Below the pieces are notes generated by a model that was not told the origin of the DNA, searched no databases, and saw nothing but the letters and a program-made list of their open reading frames with translations. From assembly GCA_019022495.1 (NCBI GenBank), contig JAFEKR010000038.1, forward strand, positions 1 through 64,000: a DNA stretch of 64,000 bases. The letters run 5' to 3'. Each line of letters opens with the position of its first letter. Position 1 is the stretch's first letter. Shown one piece after another: positions 11,336 to 24,295 of this stretch. Source of the stretch: Epichloe hybrida (Eukaryota; Ascomycota; Sordariomycetes; Hypocreales; Clavicipitaceae). The position numbers were made by a program, and so were the translations under genes.

Positions 11336-12450
11336 TCATTTTGTAAAGTGCATTTGTTCTTTTCGTCCCCAGACGGCCACCAAGTTCTCTAGACCCTGAC
11401 CTGCCTCCTGGAGCGTTTTGAGACACGTGTTTTTAACACTAGGTGACTCTAACGCTTGGAGTGCCCGTTTAATGTCGCCTTGATTTTGGCTCTGAAACGC
11501 CTTCCTTATCTGCGGCTCAGTATGTTTGTCATTAAGAGCAACCACAACAGGAAAGGACAATTCTCTGTTGCGTAGGTCTTCTGCAACAGTGCCTTTGTTA
11601 AAAGCGTACTCTTCTGAGTATATGTTCTTGCAATCATTTTGCAATTGTGCGTACCAGCTACCATTCCATTGAATTAGTTAAGCGACCTTGCCGCGGAATT
11701 ATGAAACGAGCGAAAAAAAAAAAAATTTACATACCCAAATCGGCCTAACAGATCGTCTGATTGATGACCTCCTTGGTTCAAAAGCCTCCCAAGGAGCACA
11801 AAAAGTGTGCCTGTCTTCAGCAGAGCCATATTTTTGTACGTCAACAGGCTTTCTTCACCATAGGATTCGAAAGATCGCAAACCGTCTCTTCGCCAAACCA
11901 AAGACATGTCTTGTCCCTCGAGTATCAGTTCTAGTGCTCTCAGAAGTTCAATTCCAAGGACAGGTTGTTCTTTCATTGCTCTATTAATGACCTTTGTGAG
12001 AACGAAGTATGCTCGATTGGCAGTTTCGCATGATCCGTATAGCAAGTGAGCCGTAGTGTGATTTTTCCGCTTAGGGCTGTGGTCGCAAATATCGTCAACC
12101 ATAATTAGACAAAGATGGACCGCATCCATGATATCCAGGATCAAAGAATGTTTCTTGGGATATTTATGTTTCAATGTTGGATGAAGAAAATCCACGAGGG
12201 GAGAGAAATGATTATGCCCATAGAGACTAATCACATAAGAGTATGGACAGTCAGGAATCTTGCCATTGCTGCCGCCAATACCTTCGTGAGAGGTACGTTC
12301 ATAGCCATAGCCATAATGATCAATGGCTTGAGAAACGACAGATTGGTAATTGATTGTGTACTTTACTAGATACCCGAGCGTAAATGCAAACAAGAGGGCC
12401 GCAATTTCGATGGCCGCAGGGCGAGCCACGAGCCATGCTCCAGATGTCAT
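11336..12450 (-). CDS. idtC: Indole-diterpene prenyltransferase, idtC/ltmC (paxC-like)
   Basis: Prenyl-transferase-fold enzyme that, in PaxC, couples geranylgeranyl diphosphate to indole-3-glycerol phosphate to give 3-geranylgeranylindole. Two exons (11735-12450 and 11336-11657; 77-bp intron) give 345 residues. Residues ~11-30 form a hydrophobic N-terminal segment. The first aspartate-rich motif is DDICD at residues 119-123. The second, usually DDxxD in chain-elongating synthases, is degenerate here (QLQNDCKNI), which fits a transferase rather than a chain-elongating enzyme. It is transcribed divergently from idtB and convergently with idtF. The stop at 11336 is the first in frame; I see no further exon. 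Confidence 0.9.
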
Positions 12451-12818
12451 CTTGGAATAGTGATGTACGTCGGCTAAAGGCAGATTGCCTTGAGAAAGAA
12501 TTCAGTTAAGCAAAGTTTTATCAATTCTCGCAATATATGCAGAGCAACTCAAGCAAATGTTAGGAATATCGTTAGACTATAATTATAGAGGCAGAGCTTC
12601 TAGAATAGCGCAATCATAGTCTATTATGTATACGCCCAGGCGCGGTTAAATACATACATATAATTCAACGACCTTGTCAGGCAATCAAGATGTGCTACTC
12701 TTAATTACATAATGAACAAGATGCTAGAGGTATTAAAGGCCAAAATGTGTCCTTCTGGATAGCAGACCGGACTAAACCTTCGCAAACCATTCCTATAATA
12801 CTAGCTGATTTTATCACT
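12451..12818. promoter_or_regulatory. Shared divergent promoter idtC-idtB
   Basis: This 368-bp interval lies between the start codons of idtC (-) and idtB (+) and contains no other gene, so both promoters must be here. No binding site is recognisable by eye. Compactness suggests co-regulation of the two core enzymes (inference). Confidence 0.6.
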
Positions 12819-13578
12819 ATGGACGGATTCAGCAATATGGAGCAAGCGCCGCTCGCTTATCAGGAAGTTCAATGGCTAGCTGAAACTTTTGTCACTTTCA
12901 TGGGGCTTGGCTGGCTTATCAATTACGTCTTGATGATCTGGCACTCTAGGAGGGGTGAACCGAGCAGCATGGCTCTCATACCCCTCTGCAACAACATCGC
13001 CTGGGAGCTCGTATACACGATTATCTATCCGTCTCCTAACAAAGTGGAACTTGCGGCTTTCATAGCAGGTGTCACTTTGAACTTCCTTATCATGACCTCT
13101 GCAGCCCGTTCGGCAAGATCCGAGTGGAGTCACTCACCCACAATGGCTAAGCATGCAGGTTTGATTATAGTCGCAGGAATATTGATGTGCTTCACCGGAC
13201 ATGTAGCATTGGCGATGGAAATAGGACCTGCGCTTGCTTACTCATGGGGAGCTGTCATATGCCAACTAGCTCTAAGCATTGGAGGCGTGTGTCAATTGTT
13301 GCAGCAGCATAGTACTGGTGGGACATCATGGAAACTTTGGTAAGTGAATAAATCAATTACGTTTCTAATCTATATTGAATGTCATATCAGGGGTGGCTGA
13401 CATGAAAGTTTTCAGGTCAAGTCGATTTCTAGGCTCTTGTTGTGCGGTTGGCTTTGCCTTTCTTCGCTGGAGATACTGGCCCGAGGCGTACGGATGGCTG
13501 GCCAGTCCCCTTATCCTCTGGAGTCTTGCCACGTTTCTTGTGGCCGATTTGACGTACGGGGTTTGTCTCCTTCTTTAG
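12819..13578 (+). CDS. idtB: Indole-diterpene terpene cyclase, idtB/ltmB (paxB-like)
   Basis: Integral-membrane terpene cyclase of the PaxB/Pyr4 family. It protonates and cyclises epoxidised geranylgeranylindole to the paspaline skeleton, working in turns with the epoxidase IdtM. Two exons (12819-13339, 13416-13578; 76-bp intron) give 227 residues with about seven hydrophobic segments. Family hallmarks are visible: N-terminal MDGF, the NNIAWE segment (acidic residue in TM2), and GHVALAMEIGPALAY. The ATG at 12819 matches the family's N-terminus; an upstream in-frame ATG is less likely. PaxB is, from memory, about 240 residues. The frame here stops early at 13576-13578, while an adjacent frame stays open for about 24 more codons with basic residues, so a one-base shift near the GGGG run at 13557-13560 is possible. 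Confidence 0.88.
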
Positions 13579-15230
13579 GCAGAAGAGAGGACAGTCGAAC
13601 TCCACTAAGCTTCAGACTGCGCAACGAAAACGAGTAACGGCTTGAGACTAGTTCTATCTTATCGATCGCTATCTTACATGGTTAATGTAACCTTCTATCT
13701 TTGTCTAAGGGCTTACACTCAAATGAAATCATACATGCAACTTAAACTATCATACATAGGAGAGTGCCAATTTAAGCAATTTAAGCACTATACTTACTTA
13801 AGATTACTTAAGATTAATAAGATACTTATTAAAGCTTATAATAGTATTAGAAAGATTGAAAAATACTATAGACCTTTACGCTAGACTTATAATATTATTA
13901 TAGATTTAATTAGTAAAGAGATTAGACCTAGATAGTAACTCTAAATAGCTATTAAAGCTATTAATAACTTAGTACGTTTAAATAGCCTTATACTTAAATT
14001 ACTAGTCTTTAAAGCTTACTTATAAATAAGAAATAAGTTATTCCTAAGTTTCTTTATTATTTAATAAGCTAAAGTAATTTAGAGAGTAACTAATAAAGTT
14101 TGCTATTACCTAGCTAAGAGGTAGGTTTATAATACCCTTAGTACTTAAAATAGCCTTAATATATTACTAATATATTAGCTACAACCAATGAGATTAAGAA
14201 AAATTAGAAATTAAAAATCAATAAGTTACTTATAACTAATAAAGAGACTTATATAGTTAAGATACCTTACAGCTTAGCTAAGTTTTGCTTTTATAGTAAT
14301 AAAGCTATATTATAAGAACTTGTAGTATAAAGAAAGTAAGGAAGTAAAGCCTTAAGACCCTAAGGAAGGTATACCTATGCTAGACGTACTTGAAATCTTT
14401 AGTAATAAAGGAAAAGGGTTTAAGCTAGGAAATTGTCAGGTGCGCACGTACGCGAACAGACGTGGGCAAGCCTAATAACCAATTGTAAGGTGCAATGCTA
14501 GCGAGAGCTAGCATTGGTAGATCTTTTAGTCTAGTGACTTACCTAGCACACCTTCTAGGTTATGACATTAATGCTAGCTCTTACGGGTCTTCTAGTGTGC
14601 CAATCCTAGGATAAAATCCCCAGAGGGGCTAGTGCTACGTCCTAGGTCCAAAAATCCCCCAAGTTGGATTAGCTCTAGGTTCGATTGCTAGGCTAGGCGC
14701 TTACGTCAGGGTCACAGGGCAGGTACAGGTGGACATTCATAGGCTTTTGCATAGCTAGAAAATTCATTTCTTTTATCATTATAAAAAGCCTTATACTATT
14801 GATTTATTGATTTTTCAATTTTTCTTATGTCATTATTGATAGCCAATGCATCTAATTTTTTATAACACAATTACTAGCAATACCTAGCTAGTAAACAATT
14901 AATAATTAAATACTTATAGCTATAGTAATAAATAAGCTTAAAGGTTATAGATATAAGAGGCTATAGGGTTAAAGTAAAGTTTATAATAAACTTTATAGTT
15001 ACGTTAGCATAAGATATAGTTATAATTTGTAACCGTAGTTAAACTTAAATTCGTTTAAGTTTTGCTTATTTCACTTATAGCATAAATTAATATAATTACC
15101 CTTTCCTTTATAACTATGTTTGTTCTATCTCTTTTACTTATGCTTTAAAGCTCTAAGGTAAACTTAACCCCTCTGTCACAGCTTAATCCGTAAGGTTATG
15201 AACAAAGTAATAACTAATATTATTGCAGTT
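13579..15230. repeat. TA-rich gene-free flank with one less-mutated island
   Basis: From about 13.7 kb the composition falls abruptly to TA-rich, CpA/TpG-poor DNA. No gene is visible; the frame at 13642-13884 crosses into low-complexity sequence. An island around 14430-14760 keeps CpG, CpA and TpG, is clearly less mutated, and contains an inverted element agctagc. It resembles a transposon-terminus remnant, but I could not place it in a family. Confidence 0.6.
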
Positions 15231-15242
15231 ACTAATAGATAA

Positions 15243-15460
15243 ATACTAGCTAGAGGTAGGTATTTAAAGGATTTAATCTCTAACCTAGCACTAATAATAT
15301 ATATAGTCTTTAATAAATACCTTACTTTATAAGCATATAGTTATCTTATAGCTAGCTAGCCTCTTTATTTATATATAGCCTAAAGGTTCTCTAAAGATTA
15401 ACTTTAATAAATATCCTATCTCTAACCTTTATACTCCTAATATAATACCTCTCTTATATA
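15243..15460. repeat. Outer direct repeat, left copy (candidate LTR of outermost element)
   Basis: About 200 bp here (tactagctagaggtaggta ... cctctttattta ... ttaataaatatcctatctct) reads in the same orientation as 55224-55420, 40 kb away. Differences are mostly transitions. Paired direct repeats surrounding retroelement-like sequence suggest the LTRs of the oldest, outermost retrotransposon. The exact LTR ends are not visible. Confidence 0.55.
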
Positions 15461-15984
15461 TGATAAACCTTAATTATAAAATAAGCTACTTACTTAAGGT
15501 ATATTTATTATAATAAAGCTTATAAAGAAAATAAAATAAAGTACCTTATATTTAGATATATAAGTAAATAAAAAGGAATAAGATTACTAATATTACTAAT
15601 ATTACTAATTAAAAATAACCTCTTTATTATAGGTATTAATGGTTAAATAGTAGCTTATATATAGCTTTAATATTATAAAATAAATATTATTACCTATTAT
15701 ATAGCTAAAAAGAAAAAAATAAATAACCTATATTAATTTTCATAATTATTTTAAATAAATAAAGTACTTAATACTATAGTTTTAAATAGTTTAACTAAAG
15801 AGCTTATATTATAATTATCATAAGTTTATAGCTATTAAGTTTATAGCTATTAAGTATATATATAAGTAGTAAAGCTAATAGTTATTATTATAATTTATAA
15901 ATTACTTATATATAGTATATTCGATTACTTAAGGGGTTTAAGGTTAATATAAAAAAGACTAATTTTTCTTCTCTTTTATAAAAC

Positions 15985-16095
15985 TTTCTTTCAGGGGGTT
16001 TTTCTTCCCATTCAAGGGTTTTCCCCTTTGACGAAGCAGGGGGAGTACTAGGATTAGTCACATATAGAGCTAACTAGTGTATATAATATATATAC
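15985..16095 (-). repeat. Dispersed repeat Y, inverted copy
   Basis: The core aagggttttcccctttgacg, followed by a 'gggggagtactagg' stretch, matches the reverse complement of segments at about 22410-22510 and 58805-58920. It keeps several CpG and CpA sites, so it is less mutated than its surroundings. The nature of the element is unresolved. Confidence 0.6.
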
Positions 16096-16787
16096 TTTCT
16101 TTCTCTTATAATAACCCTTAACCTTATAACTTACCTTTACTAGCTAAGTAATAGCTTTCTTATTTCTATTATATAGTAATTACTAACCTCCCTTAGTCTT
16201 TAATTATTATTATTATTTATTATTATTTATCTTAGTTTTTTACTTTTATTTAGCTTATAAGTTTATTCTCTTATTATTATAACTTTTTTATCTAGTGCAT
16301 TATAGCTAACTTATAGCTAGTTTACTATATTTAAGCCTTATATTAAAACTTTATTTCCTTTATTACTTAAAGAAAGCTAAATAAATAAGAAATTTTCTTT
16401 AAAATCTTTTATAAAGTTTTTGTTAAAATAAACTTTCTTTAAAATTTTATTATAAGTTTATTATATTCTTATAGTATTTTTATTACTAACTTATTACTAG
16501 TAAAATATCTAGAAAGGAAGTCTATATATATACTATTTTTAGTAAGTTATAATATAAAATATTCTCTTAAAAAATAATACTTATAAGATTTTAAAATACC
16601 TTATAATAAAAAAACCTTTCTTATAGAATATAATAAATCTTTAAGTATAATTTCTTTACTTACTTATTACCTCTTTATTACTAGCTTATTATAAAAGTAA
16701 AAAATAAGCTATGAAATACTTTCTTAGTTTATTAAAATTTTAATAAGTATAATTATATTTATTATACTTAAATAACTACTAATATTA
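16096..16787. repeat. RIP-like TA-rich DNA, no gene
   Basis: Extremely TA-rich with stop codons in every frame. It appears to be interior sequence of the outermost retroelement, left of hAT copy A1. The open frame 16724-16915 on the minus strand overlaps the hAT end and is low complexity. Confidence 0.55.
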
Positions 16788-17900
16788 CTTATAAGCAGAG
16801 TATTGTTTGTAGTGTAGTTAATGTAGTTTTTAGGAAAAATTTGTATTTGTAGTGTAGTTTTTTTTTCCTTGTATTTAGTGTAGTTACTAACTATACTAAC
16901 TACAATACAATACAAACACTACAATGTAGTGTTAGGGATAAAAAAAGTGGGGCTTTTTATTAGCTAAGCTTAATATAAGAATTAAATAAAGGCTAGTTAT
17001 ATAAAAGCTTTTATTATTACCTATTTTATCTAATTAGTTATCTAATTTATAATATTTACTAATTTTAAGGATTTTACTATAACTAAGGTTATATAGAATA
17101 TTATAACTTTTTAATAATACTATTATACTTATTACTTTATTTTACTAATATAACTTTAAGAAAAACTTTCTTATTATTTTATTTACTATTTTTATTAATT
17201 ATTTTATATTTTTATATTTTTATATTATTAATTTAAATAAAAAATAGCCTAAACTAATATTATAAATTTAATTTAGAAATCTAAATAAATATATAGAAGT
17301 TAATATAATATATAGATAGTACTAAAATATTATTATTAATATAATAAGAACTTAAAAAAAGCTTAAACTATTTATTTTAATATTTAAACTAATTAAATAT
17401 TACTTTAAGCTTTATCATTCTAAAGCTTTAAGAAGTTATATATAGTAACTTTATATATCTTATTACTATAATATATAAAGAAAGAATATAATAGACTAAT
17501 ATTTATAATATATTAATAGATTCTTAATAGTTTTATTCTTATTAGCCTATATAGCTTAATTAAGCTATAAAAAATAAGTTTAACTTATTATTAAAAATAA
17601 AAATAAGACCCACTTTTAAATTATTTATTATAATTAATATAATAACTATAATAACTCTAAGCACCTTTATTATAATTAGTTTAACTAGTTTATAGAATTA
17701 GAACTAGGACTTACTTTTATTTTATACATTATAATTATAACAAAAGTTTTAATAACTCTAATAGCCCTTATTATAATTAGTTTAACTAGTTCATAGGATT
17801 AGAACTAGGACCCACTTTTATTTAATATATTATAATTATAATAAAAGTTCTAGTAACTCTAATAGCCCTTAATATAATTAGTTTAACCTATTTATAGAAT

Positions 17901-18156
<256 letters not shown>

Positions 18157-18367
18157 AGGTATTAAAAAGGGATTTTATTACTAAAGAAATTATTAATAAC
18201 TATAAGTAATAGTAAAGTAATAAAGTTAATATAAAATAGTTATAATTTATAAGTTAATATACTAAAGATATTAGAAAATAAAGTTAATTTACTTAAATAA
18301 CTTAAATAATCTATTATATAGTTACTAAGCACTTATTCCTTTAAAATAAAGTTAGTCCTTAAGACTA
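18157..18367 (-). repeat. 211-bp inverted copy of 19973-20183 beside the NUMT
   Basis: This stretch is the reverse complement of 19973-20183 over the same length (211 bases), with at most a few differences (for example one G/A around 'gcttaataact'). It begins exactly where the cox1 homology ends, sharing the junction bases AGGTATT. The source lies outside hAT copy A1. The pattern is that of templated filler copied from nearby DNA during break repair. Confidence 0.88.
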
Positions 18368-19647
18368 TAGACCTAAGACTCACTTTTAAGTTATATATTA
18401 TAATAATTATAATAATTATAATAACTCCAATAACCTTTATTGTAACTACTTAAATTTATTTATAGAAATAATACTAGGACTTACTTTTATTTTATATATT
18501 ATAATTATAATAAAAGTTCTAATAACTCTAATAGCCCTTAATATAATTAGTTTAACTTATTTATTGAATTAGAACTAGGACCCACTTTTATTTAATATAC
18601 TATTCTTATTATAAGAACTAAAATAACTCTAATAACTTTAATAACCTTACTTTTAGTTAGTTTAACTTTTTTTAAATATAATACTAAGGCTTGCTTTTTA
18701 ATAATATATTATAATTACTATAATTAGTATTACTAATTTACTATAATATAAAACAAATATAAAAGAGAAAAGAATTTTATTTTCTTAATATTTTAAAAAA
18801 CCTTAAAATATTATATAATTAAAAAGTCTAGCTTTTTCTATAGTAATTTACTTATACTTACTAGTATTTATATTTTATTTATTTATTACTTATTTATTTT
18901 TAATTAAACTTTAACACTAATAATATTATAAGCTATTATAAGCTATTATAAGCTATTATAAGCTATTATAAGCTATATTAAGCTATATTAAGCTATTCTA
19001 AGCTATTCTAAGCTATGTTAAGCTATTCTAAGCTAGTATAACCTATTTTAAGCTATCTTAAGCTATTATAAGCTATTATAAGCTATTATAGGCTATTGTT
19101 TTTAAGTTTATTAGTAGTTCATTTCATTTCATAACTTTAGTGTAAGTTTTTTTTAAATAAGTAATAATAATAATTTATAAAAATACAAAATAATTAATAG
19201 AAATAGTAAATAATATAATAAGAAGGTTCTTATTTAAGTTATATTAGTAAAATAAAGTATTAAGTATAATAGTATTTCTATAAAGTTATAATTTTATATA
19301 TAATCCTAGTTATAGTAAAATCCTTAAAAAAGTGAAATATCATAAATTATATAACTAATTAAGTAAAATAGGTAATAATAAAAGCTCCTATATAACTAGG
19401 GTTCTTTTAATCTATATGATAAGCTAAGTTAATAAAAAGTCCTACTTTTTTTTTTACCTAACACTACATTTGTATGGTTTGTAGTTAGTGTAGTTTAGGA
19501 AAAAAATTTGTAGTGTATTGTATTATAGTTTTTTTAGCTTGTAGTTAGTGTAGTTTGTAGTGTAGTGTAGTTTGTAATGTAATTACTACACTACACTACA
19601 AATACTACACTACACTACACATTGTAGTGCAATACTCTGCTTATAAG

Positions 19648-22270
19648 ATAAAGAATAATAAATATACTATAATAGTAATACTAAGTAATACTATATATCT
19701 AAATATATAAATTAATATTTTAAACTATCTTTACTTTATAGCTTAGAATATTCTAATAATAAGCTTACTTAATATATAAAGCTAATACTAAACTAACTTA
19801 CTAGTAGTTTATACTAAATACTACTAATTTACTTAATTATATTATAGTTTTCTTAAGCTTTTTAGTAAACTTTAGGTTTATATATATAAAAAAAGAGATT
19901 TTAATAATAAAAATACTTTTAAGGCCTTTACCTTTATAATTACTATAGTTATTATTACTATTAAAAAACTAGTAGTCTTAAGGACTAACTTTATTTTAAA
20001 GGAATAAGTGCTTAATAACTATATAATAGATTATTTAAGTTATTTAAGTAAATTAACTTTATTTTCTAATATCTTTAGTATATTAACTTATAAATTATAA
20101 CTATTTTATATTAACTTTATTACTTTACTATTACTTATAGTTATTAATAATTTCTTTAGTAATAAAATCCCTTTTTAATACCTAAGAATTCTCTAAAGTA
20201 TTATAGCCCTTTTATTTAACTAGATATTTATAATACCTTTTATTATAGTAATATAAAATAATTCTCTTAACTTTAAACTCTTATTTATTATCTTTAATAG
20301 TATCTTATAGTAAGGATATATTTTCTATATTAATTAAGTCCCTTTTAAAAGGTTTAAGACTAGTAATATTAAATATATTATATAATTAAGTCCTAGGTAG
20401 TAATTTTAATTAATATACTAATTTATAACTTCTAATTACCTTTTTAATCTTATAGGGGCCTAGATACTTTATAGCTAGCTTTTTACTAGGGTATCTTAGG
20501 TTAATATTTTTTATTAATAATAAAATATAGTTACTAACTTTAAACCTTATTAGAGTTTTTTTCTAGTTATAATATTTTTTATACTAAGTTTATAAGTTAC
20601 TTAAAAGTTACTTAATTATAGTATACTTCTCTCTTAGTACTAAAATTTTACTTTTAGCTTAATTATTTACTAAAGGAATATTTACTATTACTTACTATAA
20701 ACCTCTAGGATTATAACCTTATAATACCTTTACTAGTATATAGCTATGCATTAAGTAATTACTTATATTATATATAAATTACACTATTAATAGGTTATTT
20801 ACTTAATTAGTTTATTTAGTATAAGTAAAAGCCTTTAAATAATATTCTAAGACCTAGTTTAAATATTTTATCTAGCTATTTATTTAGGGGTAAAAAGCAA
20901 TACTAAGTAATTACTTTATTATAAGGAAATAATAAAAAGTTATTTAAAAACCACTAGTAAATATAAAACCTTAGTTTATTATAATACTTTCTAAGGCTTT
21001 ATAGTCTTTAAAAACATATTCTAAGAATATAGTTACTAGCCTATTACTAGTTAGTTATATTAAAATAGGGATATAAATACTATATTTTATAAAATAGTTA
21101 ATAATAACTAAAATTATATTATAGGTTTAATTTAAATCTTTTACTAGTAAAAGTCTAGTAATAAAATCCATTAATAATTCTTAAAAAGGGCAATTAAGCA
21201 CTAGTAATATAGCTAGCTTACTATATAGTTTATAATGCCTTAGTTTTAAAGTCTAATAATTTATATAAGTACTAATATATACCTTTATATCTTTCTTTAT
21301 TATTAGCTAATAATATTAGTTTATAATCTAATAAAGAGTTTTACTTACTTCTTAGTGCCTAGTAATAAGGTTATTATAAGTTAGTAATAAAATTTCTTTT
21401 CTTATACCTAGAGAAATAAAAATATAATTCTTAAATATTAATAGCTTAGAGGGTTTAATTAACTATATCTAGGATATAGCTATATTACTACTTTTAAGTA
21501 ACTTTAATTAAGCTATAGTAAAGTTATTACCTTACTATACTTTATATAATAAGACTTAAATTAGGGGTTTTAATTCTAAGCTCTTTTCTAGAAAGTTAAA
21601 CTTAAACTTAAAAGAGGGTTTTTAAATAGATTAAATCCTAGCTATAATATCTCTATAAGTAATTAGTTTAATAAATACTTTTAGTCTTATAAAAATATAA
21701 ATAAGTAATATTTTTAAGGGGGACTTTTATTACTTACTAGTAATAACCTATACTAACTTAAACTTAAAAAAGGTTTTTTAAATAAATTAAATCCTAGCTA
21801 TAATATCTCTATAAGTAATTAGTTTAATAAATACTTTTAGTCTTATAAAAATATAAATAAGTAATATTTTTAAGGGGGACTTTTATTACTTACTAGTAAT
21901 AACCTATACTAGTTTCCTTTTATTAGAAATAGCTAGTCTAATAGGAAAATTAAAATAACTAAGTAATAAATAATTTATATACTAAGTACTAGTAATATTA
22001 CTATAGCTAGCTTATTACTTATTAATAAAAGTATAAGAAGTATAAAATAAACTTACTAATATAACTTTTCTAAGATTATTTAAATTATTAAGTTCTTTAG
22101 GAATATAGTTAAGTTATAATTTTTTAAAACCTTAGATATTAGTAGTATTATTATAGTGTTATTATAACTAACTATTAGTTACATTAAGTAATGTTTTTAT
22201 AGAACTTTTAGCTTTAATAGTATTACTATGGTGTTTCTATTGCTTAGTATCTATAAATTTAGATAAAAAG
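19648..22270 (-). mobile_element. Degenerate retroelement interior (outermost element)
   Basis: TA-rich DNA with stops in all frames. On the minus strand, fragments look like the remains of an integrase-side polyprotein region, but no single motif is intact, so the domain assignment is inference. It contains a ~145-bp near-identical tandem duplication (about 21595-21740 and 21755-21900, sharing 'taaatcctagctataatatc'). It belongs to the same layer as 41080-41772 and 54319-55223, which are now separated by later insertions. Confidence 0.5.
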
Positions 22271-22274
22271 GTAG

Positions 22275-24052
22275 TGTGTGGCTAGGATTGAGACCTCTTA
22301 AGACCTCTCTTTTAAGACCTGTCATAAGACCTTAGGTCTCTAGAACTCAGCATCGTCAGATCTATGGGCATCGCCAGATTAATTGGATCCCTAGTTATGT
22401 GACCTTCTAGCTAGATATATATATTATATACACTAGTTAGCTTTATGTATAGCTATTCCTAGTACTCCCACTACTTTGTTAAAGAGGAAAACCCTTAAAT
22501 AGGAAGAAAAACCCTCTTATATTTGTGTTTAGGTTAGTGCTAGTCCTACTATAGGCTTACGCTAATTAGTAAGTAGTTATTTATAGGTGTTTATTACTAG
22601 CTAATACTAGCCTTATTCTATAAGAAAAGAAAGACTAAAATAAGAGTAACTAAACCCCCTCCTAGTATAAATCTAGTCTTATATTATACCTATCCTAGGC
22701 CTTTTTGCTTTATTCTATAGCGTAGTAAATTCTAGTTTAGGTTAATTATTTACTTCTTTTTTACTTTCTTACTAATACTTCTAGTGCCTTACTTTTTAGC
22801 TAATTTTAACCTATTTCTAGTTTATAAGTATTATAAAGTTTAAGTACTTAGTTTTATTTATATACTATTAAGGGAGGGTGGTTTTAACCTAGGCTTTATT
22901 TAATACTAGGTCTTATTTACATTAGGGTTATTTATAAATAACCTTTACTATATATTATTTTTTAAGCCTTAATTTAGATTTAGTCCCTCCCCTCTTTTAA
23001 TAAGTATAAGAGAGATCTTTCCCCTTATAGGGGTTTAATCTTTTTTTCTCTTTTTATATTAAACTTCCTATAGGTTCTCTTCTTTTTTCTAGACTATTTA
23101 AGGCTATCCTAGGCTAGATTTAGGTTAGTTACTAATATTTACTATAGTATATTATAAAGAATAATATATTATTATAAATATATTAGCTAAACCTATAAGT
23201 ACCCCTAGTTTTAATATGTTCTAGTTCTAATTTACCTAGGAAACTATAACTTCTAACTAGTTCCTTAGAAAGTCCTTAACTAAGAAGTAATTAGACTAAG
23301 TTATTAAAAAGGGGATAAAGGTATAACTTTTCTGCCTTTATTCTATATTTACTTTAGCTTTAATCTAAGGTAATTAGGTAAGCTATAGGGGAGTTAGTGT
23401 GTTTTATATAAAACTTAATTAATTAAGTGTCCTAGGCACTAGTGTTATAATATCTCTAGTATAGGCTACTCTAGTTTAGTCCTAGCTTAGAGGTAATACT
23501 AACTTATATAGGAGTGACTACTAATACTTGCTTTAATTATTAGGTTTGAAATTACTAGTGTTATAAGGTAATGTTTACCTTTGTTCTAGGTCTAATCTAA
23601 AGCTAATCTAATCCTAGGTAAATCTCACTAGACGTTAGACTAAGCACTAGTAGTTAGTCAAAACCTAGGCGGCCATTGTTGACAGGGGTGATGTGAGTAC
23701 TGCTATGGCGAGTCAGTGCCGAGCCTGCTTCTAGCTAGATAAAATCCCTAGATTCCCTCCCTTTTTATAGAAAATTAACTCTCCCCTTTTATGCGATTAC
23801 TATAGTATATGCTCTAGGTTTGTTTAATTAATAAGATAACTAGATATTAAAAAAAGACCTTAGTAGCTTAGATCCTTGCGATAGATTAAAACCCTCGTAG
23901 GCCTAAATCCTATTATCTAGGTTCTATTATTAATATCGTTAAATTCGTTAGCATTATTAGCATCGTCAATATTATTGTTTTTATCATTATCGTTAGCTTT
24001 ATTATCGTCACCGTCAAATCCGTCGTTTTCGGGTGGTTATTTTCGCTTGACA
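22275..24052 (-). mobile_element. Composite repeat bounded by TGTGTGGC...GCTTGACA
   Basis: Its two ends match, inverted, the two ends of the repeat at 58923-59321 (TGTCAGGCGAAA...GCTAGCCACACA). The left part (22275-22420) and right part (from about 23730) both contain TTCTAGCTAGATA, and about 1.3 kb lies between. It contains a copy of repeat Y (about 22410-22510). It may be an LTR-like repeat disrupted by another element, or a deleted LTR retroelement. The ends retain CpG and CpA, so RIP is lighter there. Confidence 0.6.
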
Positions 24053-24071
24053 AAGTAAGAAGTTATGTAGT

Positions 24072-24295
24072 TGTTATAGACTCAAGCTATAAACTTAGGT
24101 TAAGTCAAGCTCCGCAAAGTACGCGGACTATGTGCGGTAAGGCTAGGGCTATACGCAAACTACGCATCGGTTATATATAAGCTACTATAAATCTAAGCGC
24201 TATATAACCTTTAGTATAGTTTTTTTTTCTTTTATAAGAATAATATTCTTACTTTAAACGCTTATAAGTAATAGCTATAAGGCTAGTTTATTATA
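24072..24295 (+). repeat. Gypsy-1(+) 5' LTR
   Basis: Begins TGTTATAGACTCAAGC and ends ...GCTAGTTTATTATA, aligning along its length with the LTRs at 40377 and 40850. It is preceded by target duplication GTAGT. It keeps 'acgcggactatgtgcggtaa', so it is only lightly mutated at its 5' side. Confidence 0.88.
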
